Shown here: positions 42,897 to 51,018 of the stretch, piece after piece
Position numbering within the stretch: the first letter of the stretch is position 1
How the letters are laid out: each line of letters begins with the position of its first letter
Source of the DNA: Sorangium cellulosum So0157-2
Lineage (GTDB): Bacteria > Myxococcota_A > Polyangia > Polyangiales > Polyangiaceae
Length of the DNA stretch: 64,000 bases
Assembly: GCF_000418325.1 (NCBI RefSeq)
Contig: NC_021658.1
Span: 3,672,001-3,736,000, forward strand
Direction of reading: 5' to 3'
Made by a program: the position numbers and the translations under genes
Notes under the pieces: generated by a model
Databases searched by the model: none
Seen by the model: only the letters and a program-made list of their open reading frames with translations
Told to the model about the DNA's origin: nothing

Positions 42897-45868
42897 AGAG
42901 ATCTCGCTCAATTGCTGCTTTCGTTCCGTTCGCGCTCGCGCTGGCGTTTCACCCCTCGGACGCGAGCGCGGGTGACACGCTGCCGTTCCAGGACCCCGGT
43001 CTGCCGATCGAGGTCCGCGTCCACGACCTCCTCGGCCGGCTCACGCTCGACGAGAAGCTCTCGCTCCTGCATCAGTTCCAGCCTGCCATTCCGCGGCTCG
43101 GCATTCCGGACTTCAAGGCCGGCACCGAGGGGCTGCATGGAGTGGCCTGGTCGACCGATCGCGACAACGGCGGCGCCGTCGTGACCGCGACCGGCACGGT
43201 GTTCCCGCAGGCGATCGGCCTGGCGACGACCTGGAACCCGGAGCTCATCCTGCAGGTCGGCGAGGCTGTCGGCGACGAGGTTCGCGGCTATCACGCGCTC
43301 GCCCCGCGCGTCTGGGGCCTGCAGGTATGGGCGCCCGTGGTCAACCTCCTGCGCGACCCGCGCTGGGGGCGCAACGAGGAGGGCTATTCCGAGGACCCGC
43401 TCCTCTCCGGCGCGATCGCCACCGCCTACGGGCGCGGCCTCGAGGGGGACGACCCGCTCTACCTGAAGACCGCGCCGGTCATCAAGCACTACCTCGCCAA
43501 CAACAACGAGATCCGTCGTGACACCACGTCGTCGAACCTGCGCCCGCGCGTGAAGCACGAGTACGACGAGCTGGCCTTCAAGATGCCCATCGCCGCCGAC
43601 GCCGTGACCGGCGTCATGACTTCTTACAACCTGGTGAACGGCAGGCCCGCCACCGTCAACCCCGATGTCGGCGACGTCGTGCGGAGCTGGACGCAGAAGA
43701 CGCTCTACAACGTGTCCGACGCCTGGGCCCCCTCCAACTTGACAAGCTCGCAGCGGTACTTCGCCACGAGCGAGGAGGCCTTCGCGGCGACGCTCCTGGC
43801 CGGCGTGGACAGCTTCACCGTCGACAACAACGACAGCGCGCCCACCATCGCAATCCTCCGCTCGGCGCTCGCGCAAGGGCTCCTCGCCGAGGAGGACATC
43901 GACGCCTCCGTCGAGCACGTCCTCTCCGTCCGCCTCCGGCTCGGCGATTTCGACCCGGAGGGGGGCCCCTTCGCCGGCATCGGGCCCGACGTCATCGACA
44001 GCCCGGCGCACCGCCAGCTGGCCCGCCGGGCCGCCGACGAGGCCATGGTGCTGCTCGAGAACAAGCGTCGCCTCCTGCCGCTGGACCCTTCGGCCACGCG
44101 GCGGATCGCGGTCGTCGGGCCGCTCGCGGACACGCTCTACACGGACTGGTACTCCGGGGCGCTCCCGTACCGGGTCACGCCCCTGGACGGCATCCGCGAG
44201 CGGCTCGGCGGCGCCACGGTCCTCTCCAGCGAGGGCGTGGACCGGATCGTGCTGCGCGACGTCGCGAGCGGCCGTTACGTGACCGCCGGCGCGGACGCCG
44301 ACGGGGACATCCTCCGCGTCAGCGCGGCCAGCGCGGGTCCCACCGAGGAGTTCGACGTGTTCGACTGGGGGCAGGGCATCGTCACGCTGCGGAGCGCGGC
44401 CAACGGCAAGGTGGTCGACCGCTTCAACTTCGGCGCCAACTTCGCGAACCGCGCCGCCCAGCCGTACGACTGGTTCGTCCAGCAGCAGTTCGTCCTCGAG
44501 CCGCAGGGCGACGGCACGCACGTCATCCGCTACGCCGGATACGAGAAGGCGTTCGACTGGGCCGGACCCGAGGTCTACCTGACCATCGCCGAGGACGGCG
44601 CGCTCGCCCTGACCGCGACCGAGGCGGCCGACGCGGCGCGCTTCGAGGTCGACGTGGTCCGGAGCGGCGTCGACGAGGCCGTGCGCGCGGCGACAGGCGC
44701 CGATGCCGCCGTGGTCGTCGTCGGCAGCATGCCGTTCATCAACGGGCGGGAGGATCACGACCGCACGACGATGGATCTGGCCGAGGGGCAGTCCGCCCTT
44801 GTACGGGCGGTGCTCGCCGCCAATCCGCGCACCATCGTCGTGCTGGAGACGAGCTATCCGATGACCATCCCGTGGGAGAAGTCGAACGTGCCCGCCATCC
44901 TGTGGACCACCCACGCGGGCCAGGAGACCGGCCATGCCATCTCCGACGTCCTCTTCGGCGACCACAACCCTGCCGGCCGGCTGACCCAGACCTGGTACCG
45001 CTCGGCGGACGACCTGCCGGACATCCTCGACTACGACATCATCAAGGCCCGGCGGACGTATCTCTACTTCGACGGCGATCCGCTCTATCCGTTCGGGTAC
45101 GGGCTGTCGTACTCGACCTTCGGGTACGACAACCTCCAGCTGAGCGCCCGGTCGGTCGAGGCCGGCGACACGATCTCGGTGCGCGTCGACGTCACGAACA
45201 GGAGCCTGCGGGCCGGCGACGAGGTCGTTCAGCTCTACAGCCGCCAGCCGTCGTCGCGCGATCCGCAGCCCGCCAAGCAGCTGCGGGCGTTCCGGCGGAT
45301 CCACCTCGCGCCGGGCGAGAAGCGGACGGTCGAGCTCGATTTCGCGGCCTCCGACCTCGCCCACTGGGACGTGACGCGGGGCCGCTGGGTCCTCGAGCAG
45401 GCTGGCGTCGAGCTGATGGTCGGCTCGTCCTCGGCGGACATCCGCCGGCGCACGACCGTGCGCGTGCGCGGCGAGCGCATCCCGGCGCGCGACCTCGCCC
45501 GCGAGACGCGGGCGGTCGACTTCGACGACTACGCCGGCGTCGAGCTGGTCGACGAGAGCATGGAGTGGGGCGACGCCGTGGGCGCAACCGCGGGCGACTG
45601 GCTCCGCTTCTCCGATGTGGAGCTGGGCAGCGGCGCCAGCCACTTCAGCGGCGGGTTCGCCCGCGTTGAGGCGGGCGACGCGTTCGTCGAGATCCGGCTC
45701 GACGATCCGGTGCGCGGCAAGCTGGTCGGGACCGCCGTCGTGCCGAGCACGGGGGACGTGTACGCCTACGCCACCGCGAACGCCGAGCTCGACGGCGCCT
45801 ACGGGCGACGCGACGTCTACCTCGTGTTCCGTGGCGCCGCCCGCCTGTCGACGTTCGCGATCGACTGA
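42893..45868 (+). CDS. GH3 beta-glycosidase (beta-xylosidase/beta-glucosidase-like) with C-terminal CBM6-like domain
   Basis: A 991-residue enzyme. A signal peptide (residues 1-26, ending DASAG) points to export, unlike the GH31 partner. The GH3 N-terminal barrel has KAGTEGLHGVAW, LRDPRWGRNEEGYSEDP and KHYLANNNE, with the likely nucleophile Asp in NVSDAW (about residue 275). The GH3 C-terminal domain is interrupted at about 460-590 by a beta-trefoil-like insert containing VLRDVASGRYVTAG. An Fn3-like domain follows and then a CBM6-like end (AVDFDDYAGVELVDESMEWG onward). AAGGAG lies seven bases before the ATG, which overlaps the GH31 stop by four bases. It probably trims xylan- or xyloglucan-type glycans outside the cytoplasm. 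Confidence 0.9.
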   Translation: MKRSRSIAAFVPFALALAFHPSDASAGDTLPFQDPGLPIEVRVHDLLGRLTLDEKLSLLHQFQPAIPRLGIPDFKAGTEGLHGVAWSTDRDNGGAVVTATGTVFPQAIGLATTWNPELILQVGEAVGDEVRGYHALAPRVWGLQVWAPVVNLLRDPRWGRNEEGYSEDPLLSGAIATAYGRGLEGDDPLYLKTAPVIKHYLANNNEIRRDTTSSNLRPRVKHEYDELAFKMPIAADAVTGVMTSYNLVNGRPATVNPDVGDVVRSWTQKTLYNVSDAWAPSNLTSSQRYFATSEEAFAATLLAGVDSFTVDNNDSAPTIAILRSALAQGLLAEEDIDASVEHVLSVRLRLGDFDPEGGPFAGIGPDVIDSPAHRQLARRAADEAMVLLENKRRLLPLDPSATRRIAVVGPLADTLYTDWYSGALPYRVTPLDGIRERLGGATVLSSEGVDRIVLRDVASGRYVTAGADADGDILRVSAASAGPTEEFDVFDWGQGIVTLRSAANGKVVDRFNFGANFANRAAQPYDWFVQQQFVLEPQGDGTHVIRYAGYEKAFDWAGPEVYLTIAEDGALALTATEAADAARFEVDVVRSGVDEAVRAATGADAAVVVVGSMPFINGREDHDRTTMDLAEGQSALVRAVLAANPRTIVVLETSYPMTIPWEKSNVPAILWTTHAGQETGHAISDVLFGDHNPAGRLTQTWYRSADDLPDILDYDIIKARRTYLYFDGDPLYPFGYGLSYSTFGYDNLQLSARSVEAGDTISVRVDVTNRSLRAGDEVVQLYSRQPSSRDPQPAKQLRAFRRIHLAPGEKRTVELDFAASDLAHWDVTRGRWVLEQAGVELMVGSSSADIRRRTTVRVRGERIPARDLARETRAVDFDDYAGVELVDESMEWGDAVGATAGDWLRFSDVELGSGASHFSGGFARVEAGDAFVEIRLDDPVRGKLVGTAVVPSTGDVYAYATANAELDGAYGRRDVYLVFRGAARLSTFAID

Positions 45869-45975
45869 GCGCGGTTCGCCGTGGGGAAGTCACAAAACGC
45901 GACGATCTAGACGGAGCTGGGCCGGCGGCTTCGGTTGACCCATCGACGGATCGTTGGTCAGATCGTCAGAACCAC

Positions 45976-46458
45976 ATGGCGAGAGAGCGCACGCAGCGAG
46001 CCGCGACCGTCGGCGTCGCCGAGCACGGCAACGCGGCGGTGCTCGTCACCGTCGCGCGCGGCGGTGAGCTCCTCGATCGCCGGCGCGTCGACCTCACCGA
46101 TCCCGGTCTGCCGACGCACCCGCATCACCACGAAGGGTCGTGGGCGGTCGGCCGTTACCTCGACAGCCCGTGGGCGCGGCCGATCGCGCTCGCCGACGCC
46201 GTGGCGCTCGTCGAGCGCGTGCGCGAGTCCGCCGCGCGCGGCGCGCGCGAGCGCCTCGATGGGTACGACCGCGAGCGCGTGTTTCTCGAAGCGGCGGCGG
46301 CGCTCGGCCTCGAGGATGTCGACGGCTTCCTGCACGCGATGGGTCGATCGATCGGGCCGCCGTGGCAAGCGAAGCACAAGCTCGCGGCGGCTGCGGCGCT
46401 CGCGGCACAAGCCTCCAGCCCGCGGCCCGTCCGCAAGGTCGACCCGGATGCCCCGTGA
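45976..46458 (+). CDS. Conserved hypothetical protein
   Basis: A 160-residue soluble protein. I do not recognise a named family. It opens with a strand-rich part (TVGVAEHGNAAVLVTVARG) and then a His-rich THPHHHEGSWAVGRYLDSP, followed by helices with an Ala-rich C-terminal end. The conserved look of the N-terminal half and the Gly/His block suggest a real gene. Its end overlaps the next gene by 11 bp, so the two are probably co-translated. Confidence 0.7.
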   Translation: MARERTQRAATVGVAEHGNAAVLVTVARGGELLDRRRVDLTDPGLPTHPHHHEGSWAVGRYLDSPWARPIALADAVALVERVRESAARGARERLDGYDRERVFLEAAAALGLEDVDGFLHAMGRSIGPPWQAKHKLAAAAALAAQASSPRPVRKVDPDAP

Positions 46459-46879
46459 TCTATCGCCCAGACTTGCGGCGATCGTGGAAGCCCTGCCGTT
46501 GAGGCCGGGGCTCCGCGTCCTGGAGATCGGTTGCGGCCCTGGCGTCGCGGCGCGCGCCGTCGCCAGGCGGATCGGCGAGGGGCATGTTCTGGCGATCGAC
46601 CGCTCGGCCAAGGCGATCGCACAGGCGATGGCGGGATCGGCGGCCGAGCTGGCCTCTGGCCGTTTGAGCTTTCGCCATGTGGCGATCGAGGAGCTCGAGC
46701 TGGAGGAGGGGGAGAGGCCTTATGACATTGCGTTCGCAGTTCGGGTTGGCGCGCTCGACGGCCGCCACCCGGAGGCTGGGCATCTCGCCAGGCAGCGGAT
46801 TCGCAGAGCCTTGCGCGAGGGGGGCCGCCTTTACATCGATGGAGGCGAGCCGCTTCGTGAGGTCTCCCTTTTCGACTAG
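46448..46879 (+). CDS. Small SAM-dependent methyltransferase
   Basis: A 143-residue class I methyltransferase fold. Motif I is VLEIGCGPGVAARAVARR (about residues 21-38), followed by VLAIDRSAKAI and FRHVAIEELEL. The C terminus ends GGRLYIDGGEPLREVSLFD, so the usual last strands are missing and the protein is short for the family. The substrate is unknown. The ATG lies inside the preceding gene, whose stop is 11 bases downstream. A gene-free region with phased palindromes follows. Confidence 0.78.
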   Translation: MPRDLSPRLAAIVEALPLRPGLRVLEIGCGPGVAARAVARRIGEGHVLAIDRSAKAIAQAMAGSAAELASGRLSFRHVAIEELELEEGERPYDIAFAVRVGALDGRHPEAGHLARQRIRRALREGGRLYIDGGEPLREVSLFD

Positions 46880-46979
46880 TACCCCGAACGGCGCATGCGA
46901 GCGCGCGTCACCTGTCATCGGCTTGCGACGGGGCGCGGTGCGCGTGACCAACCCGTCCGGCTGAAAACGAGGCGGCGCG

Positions 46980-47160
46980 GAGGTCGCGACCAACGCCGGC
47001 GCTCGTGGCGAGGCCGCGGGGAGGTCGCGACCGATCGCGGAGGATGAATTCGAGCCCGCGACGAGGTCCCGATCAAAAGATTTGAATTTTTTCATACAAA
47101 TCGATCGGTCGCGACCACTTCGCGGGCTCCCGCGCGAGCGTCGCGGTCGGTCGCGACCTC
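46980..47160. repeat. Extended inverted repeat with four phased GGTCGCGACC palindromes
   Basis: Four identical 10-bp palindromes lie at 46982-46991, 47023-47032, 47107-47116 and 47149-47158. Start-to-start distances are 41, 84 and 42 bp, close to whole numbers of helical turns. The outer segments 46980-47038 and 47103-47160 are imperfect inverted copies of each other. The centre (about 47070-47107) is AT-rich, unusual for this DNA, and can itself fold (ATTTG / CAAAT). It lies in the 373-bp gap between convergent genes, so it is not an ordinary promoter operator. The rest of the gap shows nothing recognisable. Confidence 0.8.
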
Positions 47161-47252
47161 GCGGGCGGCATCCTCGCGACGTCGCGGGGATCTGCCGCCG
47201 CCGGTCGTCCATCCTCATCGGCGCCGGGTAGGGCAGACGCCGGACGGACGCT

Positions 47253-49328
47253 TCAGCGAGAGATCTCGATTTCATAGCTGGCGAGCTGCTCGATGAACTC
47301 CCCCGGGAGCACGAGCGACCACGCGGCCTCGCCGAGGCACCGGCGCACCGCCGCGGCATGCCTCCCCGCGAGCCTGACCGCGGGGACGTCGACCACCTCG
47401 TCCACCGTGGTCTCGAGCGTGACACGCGCGCTCCTCGGACCCGCCGGGCAGCCGCCGAACGCCTTTTGCAGCGCGGCGCGGAGGTACGCGCGATGGTCGA
47501 ACGCGCTCCCGCTCCCCGTCGGGCCGCCGTGGCCAAGGCCGCGCCCGAGCCCCTCGTGGGAGCTGGCCCCTCTTCCCGTGCCGCCTCCCAGGCTCACGGT
47601 CCTGGGACGCTTTCCGGGCGCGCTCGCGACGTAGCTCGTCACGGGCGAGACGGCGCCGCCGCGGAAGGCGAGGACCGCCATCTCCCGCTCGGTCAGCGAC
47701 TCGAGGAGCTCGGAGCCGAACACGAGCGCGGACCAGAGCCGGGCGTGCGCCGGGTCCGGCGCGAACACGCGCCGCACGGGCCGGGCCCAGAGCTCGCCGG
47801 TCAGCTCCGCCCGCGCGACCCGGCCGCCGTGCAGGCGAAGCAGCGCCAGGCCGTCGCCCTCGGTCAGCTGCTCGCCGAAGCCGACCTTCGAAAGGCCGGT
47901 TCCGGGCAACCGCACGTCCAGGCGGTCGATGCGGAGCGGGCGAACCCACTCCTCGTAAACGCGGCGCATGGCGCCGGCGTCGCCGGGCCTGGCGCTCGCG
48001 CGCGCCGTCCAGACGAGCCCCCCGGTCGCGCGCACCGGGGCGGCGACGGGGTGCTCGTTGCGCGTGAGGCCCGGCGCGCCCTCGCCGATGACACCGACGT
48101 GCACGAGCGCGCCGCTCTTGAGGATCGCGCCGAGGCGGCGGGGCGTGAGCGCGGAGCGGGTGCGGAGATCGGTGAGCGCGAGGATGCGGCGGGGGAGGCC
48201 CGCGGGCGTCGCGGCGAGCAGGGCGTCGGCGCGGGCGAGGGCGTCGTCGAGGCGGCTGCCGTTGCGCCGGGGGAGGACGAGCGTGCCGAGGTCGGCGGCG
48301 GCGCGGGCGGCGGGGACGAAGCGGCCGTGGCGCGGGCGGACCTCGCGGTCGAAGGTGAGGACCTCGACGAGGGAGCCGTCGAGATGGGAGAGATAAGCCC
48401 GGGCGGCGGCGAGGGCGGCGGCGCCGTCGCGCTCGGGGAGCGAGCGCGAGGCGTCGAGGAGGACGACGACGCGGGCGTCGCGCGGCGGCTCGGAGAGGCG
48501 GAGCGGAGCGTCGATGCGGAGCGCGACGAGCTCGCGGCCGCTGCCGAGGGGCGAGGAGGAGAAGGCGCCGTCGAGCGCGAGCGAGGGGCGCGGGGCGAGG
48601 GCGAGGTCGGTCTCGTCCTGCGCGAGCCGGAAGGTGGCGCCGGGGGAGATGGGCTTCCCGTCGAGGAACAGGCGATCTCCGGGGCGCGCCGCGGAGACCA
48701 CGACGGTGGCGGCGAGGGTCTCGGTGCCCACGCGCGGCAAGGTGAGGTGATGGCGGCCCTCGAAGTAGGCCGTGGGCATGCGGAGGGTGTACTCGACGGT
48801 CCTGGGCTGGCCGGGCGGGCACGGGGAGGCCTGGAGCGCGAGGAAGCCGTGCGAGCGCCACGAGAGGAGCGCCGCACCCGTGGGAGAGGAGCCCTCGACC
48901 CCGGGGAGCTCCATGTATCTTATGGCGGCGGCCTCGGCCTCCATGAGGTCCGCGCGGCGCCAGAACGGTCGTCCGCCCTTGAGCCCGAGCGAGGCGAGCC
49001 CGGTCGCGACCGCACCTTGAGGCACGTTGAGCAGGAAGAGCGCCTGATCGCGGCGCGGGCCGCCGTTATGGATGGTGCGCTGGACGACGAGCTCGGCGTG
49101 CCCGCGGTCGAGGCGGAGCGCGATGCGGTGCTCCTTCTCGACGAGCGCGTTCGTCTCGGTGCCCTCGACGCTGTCGCGGCCACCGGCCCGGGCGCCCGCG
49201 GCGGCGAGCAGCAGCGCGGCGCCGGCGAGGACGGCGCCGGCGAGGCGAGGGGAGGCGGCCGGCGCGGCCGCGGGCGCCGGCCGGACGGCAGGGCGGCGGG
49301 AGCGCGGACGGGGGCGGACGGTGGACAT
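47253..49328 (-). CDS. Exported VIT/VWA-domain protein
   Basis: A 691-residue protein. The N terminus is basic and Pro/Ala-rich and leads into a hydrophobic segment (LAGAVLAGAALLLAAAGARA, about residues 28-47), so it is probably exported or anchored. Residues ~60-190 resemble a VIT domain (RTIHNGGPRRDQALFLLNVPQG). A von Willebrand A-like domain follows (about 280-450) with the metal-site motif DASRS in VVVLLDASRSLPER. A Gly-rich stretch precedes a C-terminal domain of about 100 residues. VIT-VWA proteins act in adhesion or protein-protein contacts; the exact role is unknown. Confidence 0.82.
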   Translation of the reverse strand: MSTVRPRPRSRRPAVRPAPAAAPAASPRLAGAVLAGAALLLAAAGARAGGRDSVEGTETNALVEKEHRIALRLDRGHAELVVQRTIHNGGPRRDQALFLLNVPQGAVATGLASLGLKGGRPFWRRADLMEAEAAAIRYMELPGVEGSSPTGAALLSWRSHGFLALQASPCPPGQPRTVEYTLRMPTAYFEGRHHLTLPRVGTETLAATVVVSAARPGDRLFLDGKPISPGATFRLAQDETDLALAPRPSLALDGAFSSSPLGSGRELVALRIDAPLRLSEPPRDARVVVLLDASRSLPERDGAAALAAARAYLSHLDGSLVEVLTFDREVRPRHGRFVPAARAAADLGTLVLPRRNGSRLDDALARADALLAATPAGLPRRILALTDLRTRSALTPRRLGAILKSGALVHVGVIGEGAPGLTRNEHPVAAPVRATGGLVWTARASARPGDAGAMRRVYEEWVRPLRIDRLDVRLPGTGLSKVGFGEQLTEGDGLALLRLHGGRVARAELTGELWARPVRRVFAPDPAHARLWSALVFGSELLESLTEREMAVLAFRGGAVSPVTSYVASAPGKRPRTVSLGGGTGRGASSHEGLGRGLGHGGPTGSGSAFDHRAYLRAALQKAFGGCPAGPRSARVTLETTVDEVVDVPAVRLAGRHAAAVRRCLGEAAWSLVLPGEFIEQLASYEIEISR

Positions 49329-49498
49329 GCGAGGGGAGCGACAGTACCTCGCTGCGATGGTTCCCGCGCGGGGGGCGGACAGGGCGTGCGTCGAAAAACG
49401 CTCCGCCGCCGGGCCCGGAGCGCCGGAGATGCCGAGCGCACCGCCCCGAGGCTCTGCTCGACGCGTCCGCGCGGTGGGGCCTGTGAAGACCGCAGGGT

Positions 49499-50701
49499 CT
49501 ACGGAAACTCGCGCACCTTGACCGCGCGTGTCGTGCCCGGGTAGGCGTCATTGTAGTGCTCCACCCCATAAAGCAGGATCTCGCCGTCTGGATCCACATA
49601 GATCCCGGCCCCTGCGTCGAACGCGCAGTAGCGCTTGTTGCCCGTGGCCGAGCTGCTGCACGACATGTGTCGGCTGGCCACCTTGGTGAAGCTGGGCACG
49701 AACGTCGTGCCGAGGTTCACACGCCACAGGTCGACCCAGTCCTCGTCATACCATTGGTTCCTGTGCGTGCCGGCGACGAAGAGCTGACCGTCGCACTGGG
49801 TCACGAGCTGCAGGCCCTGATAATTCGCGCCGCCAAAGGGCGTCGAGGCGCTCGCCTGAGACACCCAGGTGGAGCTCGAGCTGCCGAAATAGGGCATCGC
49901 CGCGTCCGAGGACACGAACACCTCGACGTCGTCCGAGTCGTGGCCGAAGACGAGCGCGAGGTAGCGGCCCGAGGAGAGCAGCGTGAGGCTCGCCGCTCCC
50001 GCGTTGACCGTCTGACCGCGCGCTCGCAAGACCAGCGGGCTCCACTGGGGGGTCGAGGGGGTCGACACCCTGGCGACGCGAAAGCCCGCCGTCGCCTGAT
50101 CGTCGCTCTTCTCGAACGGCACGATGACGTAATCGCCGTTCACCTGAAGGCCGCCCGAGTGGTCGTACGGCATCCCCGAGTCGTCGGGCTGGTAGCGCAC
50201 GATCGCGTCGCTGCAGGACGGGAGCCGGGAGGGAGAAGCGTTCCGACCCAAGAGCCACGGGTTGTTGCTCAGCGATCCGAGGCGCACGACCTCGAAGCCC
50301 GGGCGCGCGCCCCCCTGGACCGAGGTCGTCACCAGGAGATAGTTGTAGTCGCGCGCGAGCCGCTGGATGCCCTGGTGGTGAATGAGCCCGGCGCCCGTCG
50401 TGGGCGCGTACGCGCTGCACGCGTCGCTGCCGCTGCGGTAGGCCATGACATAGCTCGGGTCATAGAGCGCGTTGATGCTGCTGGCGGCATCGTTCACGCA
50501 TCGGTTCGTAGAGGGGTTCGCGTGGTCCGTGTGGGCCCAGCCCCAGTGGGAGCTCAGCCCCTCGGAGGCCACGCCAATGTCGTCGAGCGCTGGCTCGGCT
50601 GTGCTCTCCTCCGTCCCACAGGCGACGAGAGACAGTACGCCGGCTGCTGCTGCAGCGAGCTGCCAGATCCTGGATCGGAGACTGCGTTCATCAATCTTCA
50701 T
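49499..50701 (-). CDS. Lipoprotein of unknown function
   Basis: A 400-residue predicted lipoprotein. The signal peptide ends AAGVLSLVAC and is followed by an acidic stretch. The rest is beta-rich with many Ser/Gly/Thr and scattered Cys pairs (NRCVNDA, SDACSAY, LPSCSDA, VTQCDG, SCSSSATGNKRYC), suggesting disulfides in an extracytoplasmic propeller-like protein. A segment YVDPDGEILLYGVEHYND near the end fits a repeating beta-blade. The start is ATG at 50701 with GAGGA upstream. It lies downstream of, and on the same strand as, a TonB receptor gene. Confidence 0.75.
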   Translation of the reverse strand: MKIDERSLRSRIWQLAAAAAGVLSLVACGTEESTAEPALDDIGVASEGLSSHWGWAHTDHANPSTNRCVNDAASSINALYDPSYVMAYRSGSDACSAYAPTTGAGLIHHQGIQRLARDYNYLLVTTSVQGGARPGFEVVRLGSLSNNPWLLGRNASPSRLPSCSDAIVRYQPDDSGMPYDHSGGLQVNGDYVIVPFEKSDDQATAGFRVARVSTPSTPQWSPLVLRARGQTVNAGAASLTLLSSGRYLALVFGHDSDDVEVFVSSDAAMPYFGSSSSTWVSQASASTPFGGANYQGLQLVTQCDGQLFVAGTHRNQWYDEDWVDLWRVNLGTTFVPSFTKVASRHMSCSSSATGNKRYCAFDAGAGIYVDPDGEILLYGVEHYNDAYPGTTRAVKVREFP

Positions 50702-51018
50702 GGAGTCCTCGGCGAGAGAGATGTACCGGGCATGCAAGCAAGTCGGTTGACGTTCACGCGGTTCGTACGTGTTGCAGCGCTCATGCCAGAATGGCCGCGC
50801 GCGGCGTCTGCCAGGGATTTCCACGAGGCGTCGAGCCCGATCACCCCCGGCGAGCCAGCCGGCGGCGCGCCTCCCCCGAGCTCCAGCGCTCCTCGGCGGC
50901 GCGCAGCGAGCCGCGCCCGCGCGGATTGAGCAACAACGGCGCAACGCGCTCGCGAATATCCGCCGGCCGTCGCGGCTCGGCCGAGTGCATGGCGCGTGAC
51001 CGTCTCCGACGGGCGGCG
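50702..51018. other. Intergenic region, nothing recognised
   Basis: A 317-bp gap between two minus-strand genes. It must carry the leader of the lipoprotein gene. No hairpin, repeat or convincing promoter was found. Confidence 0.5.
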
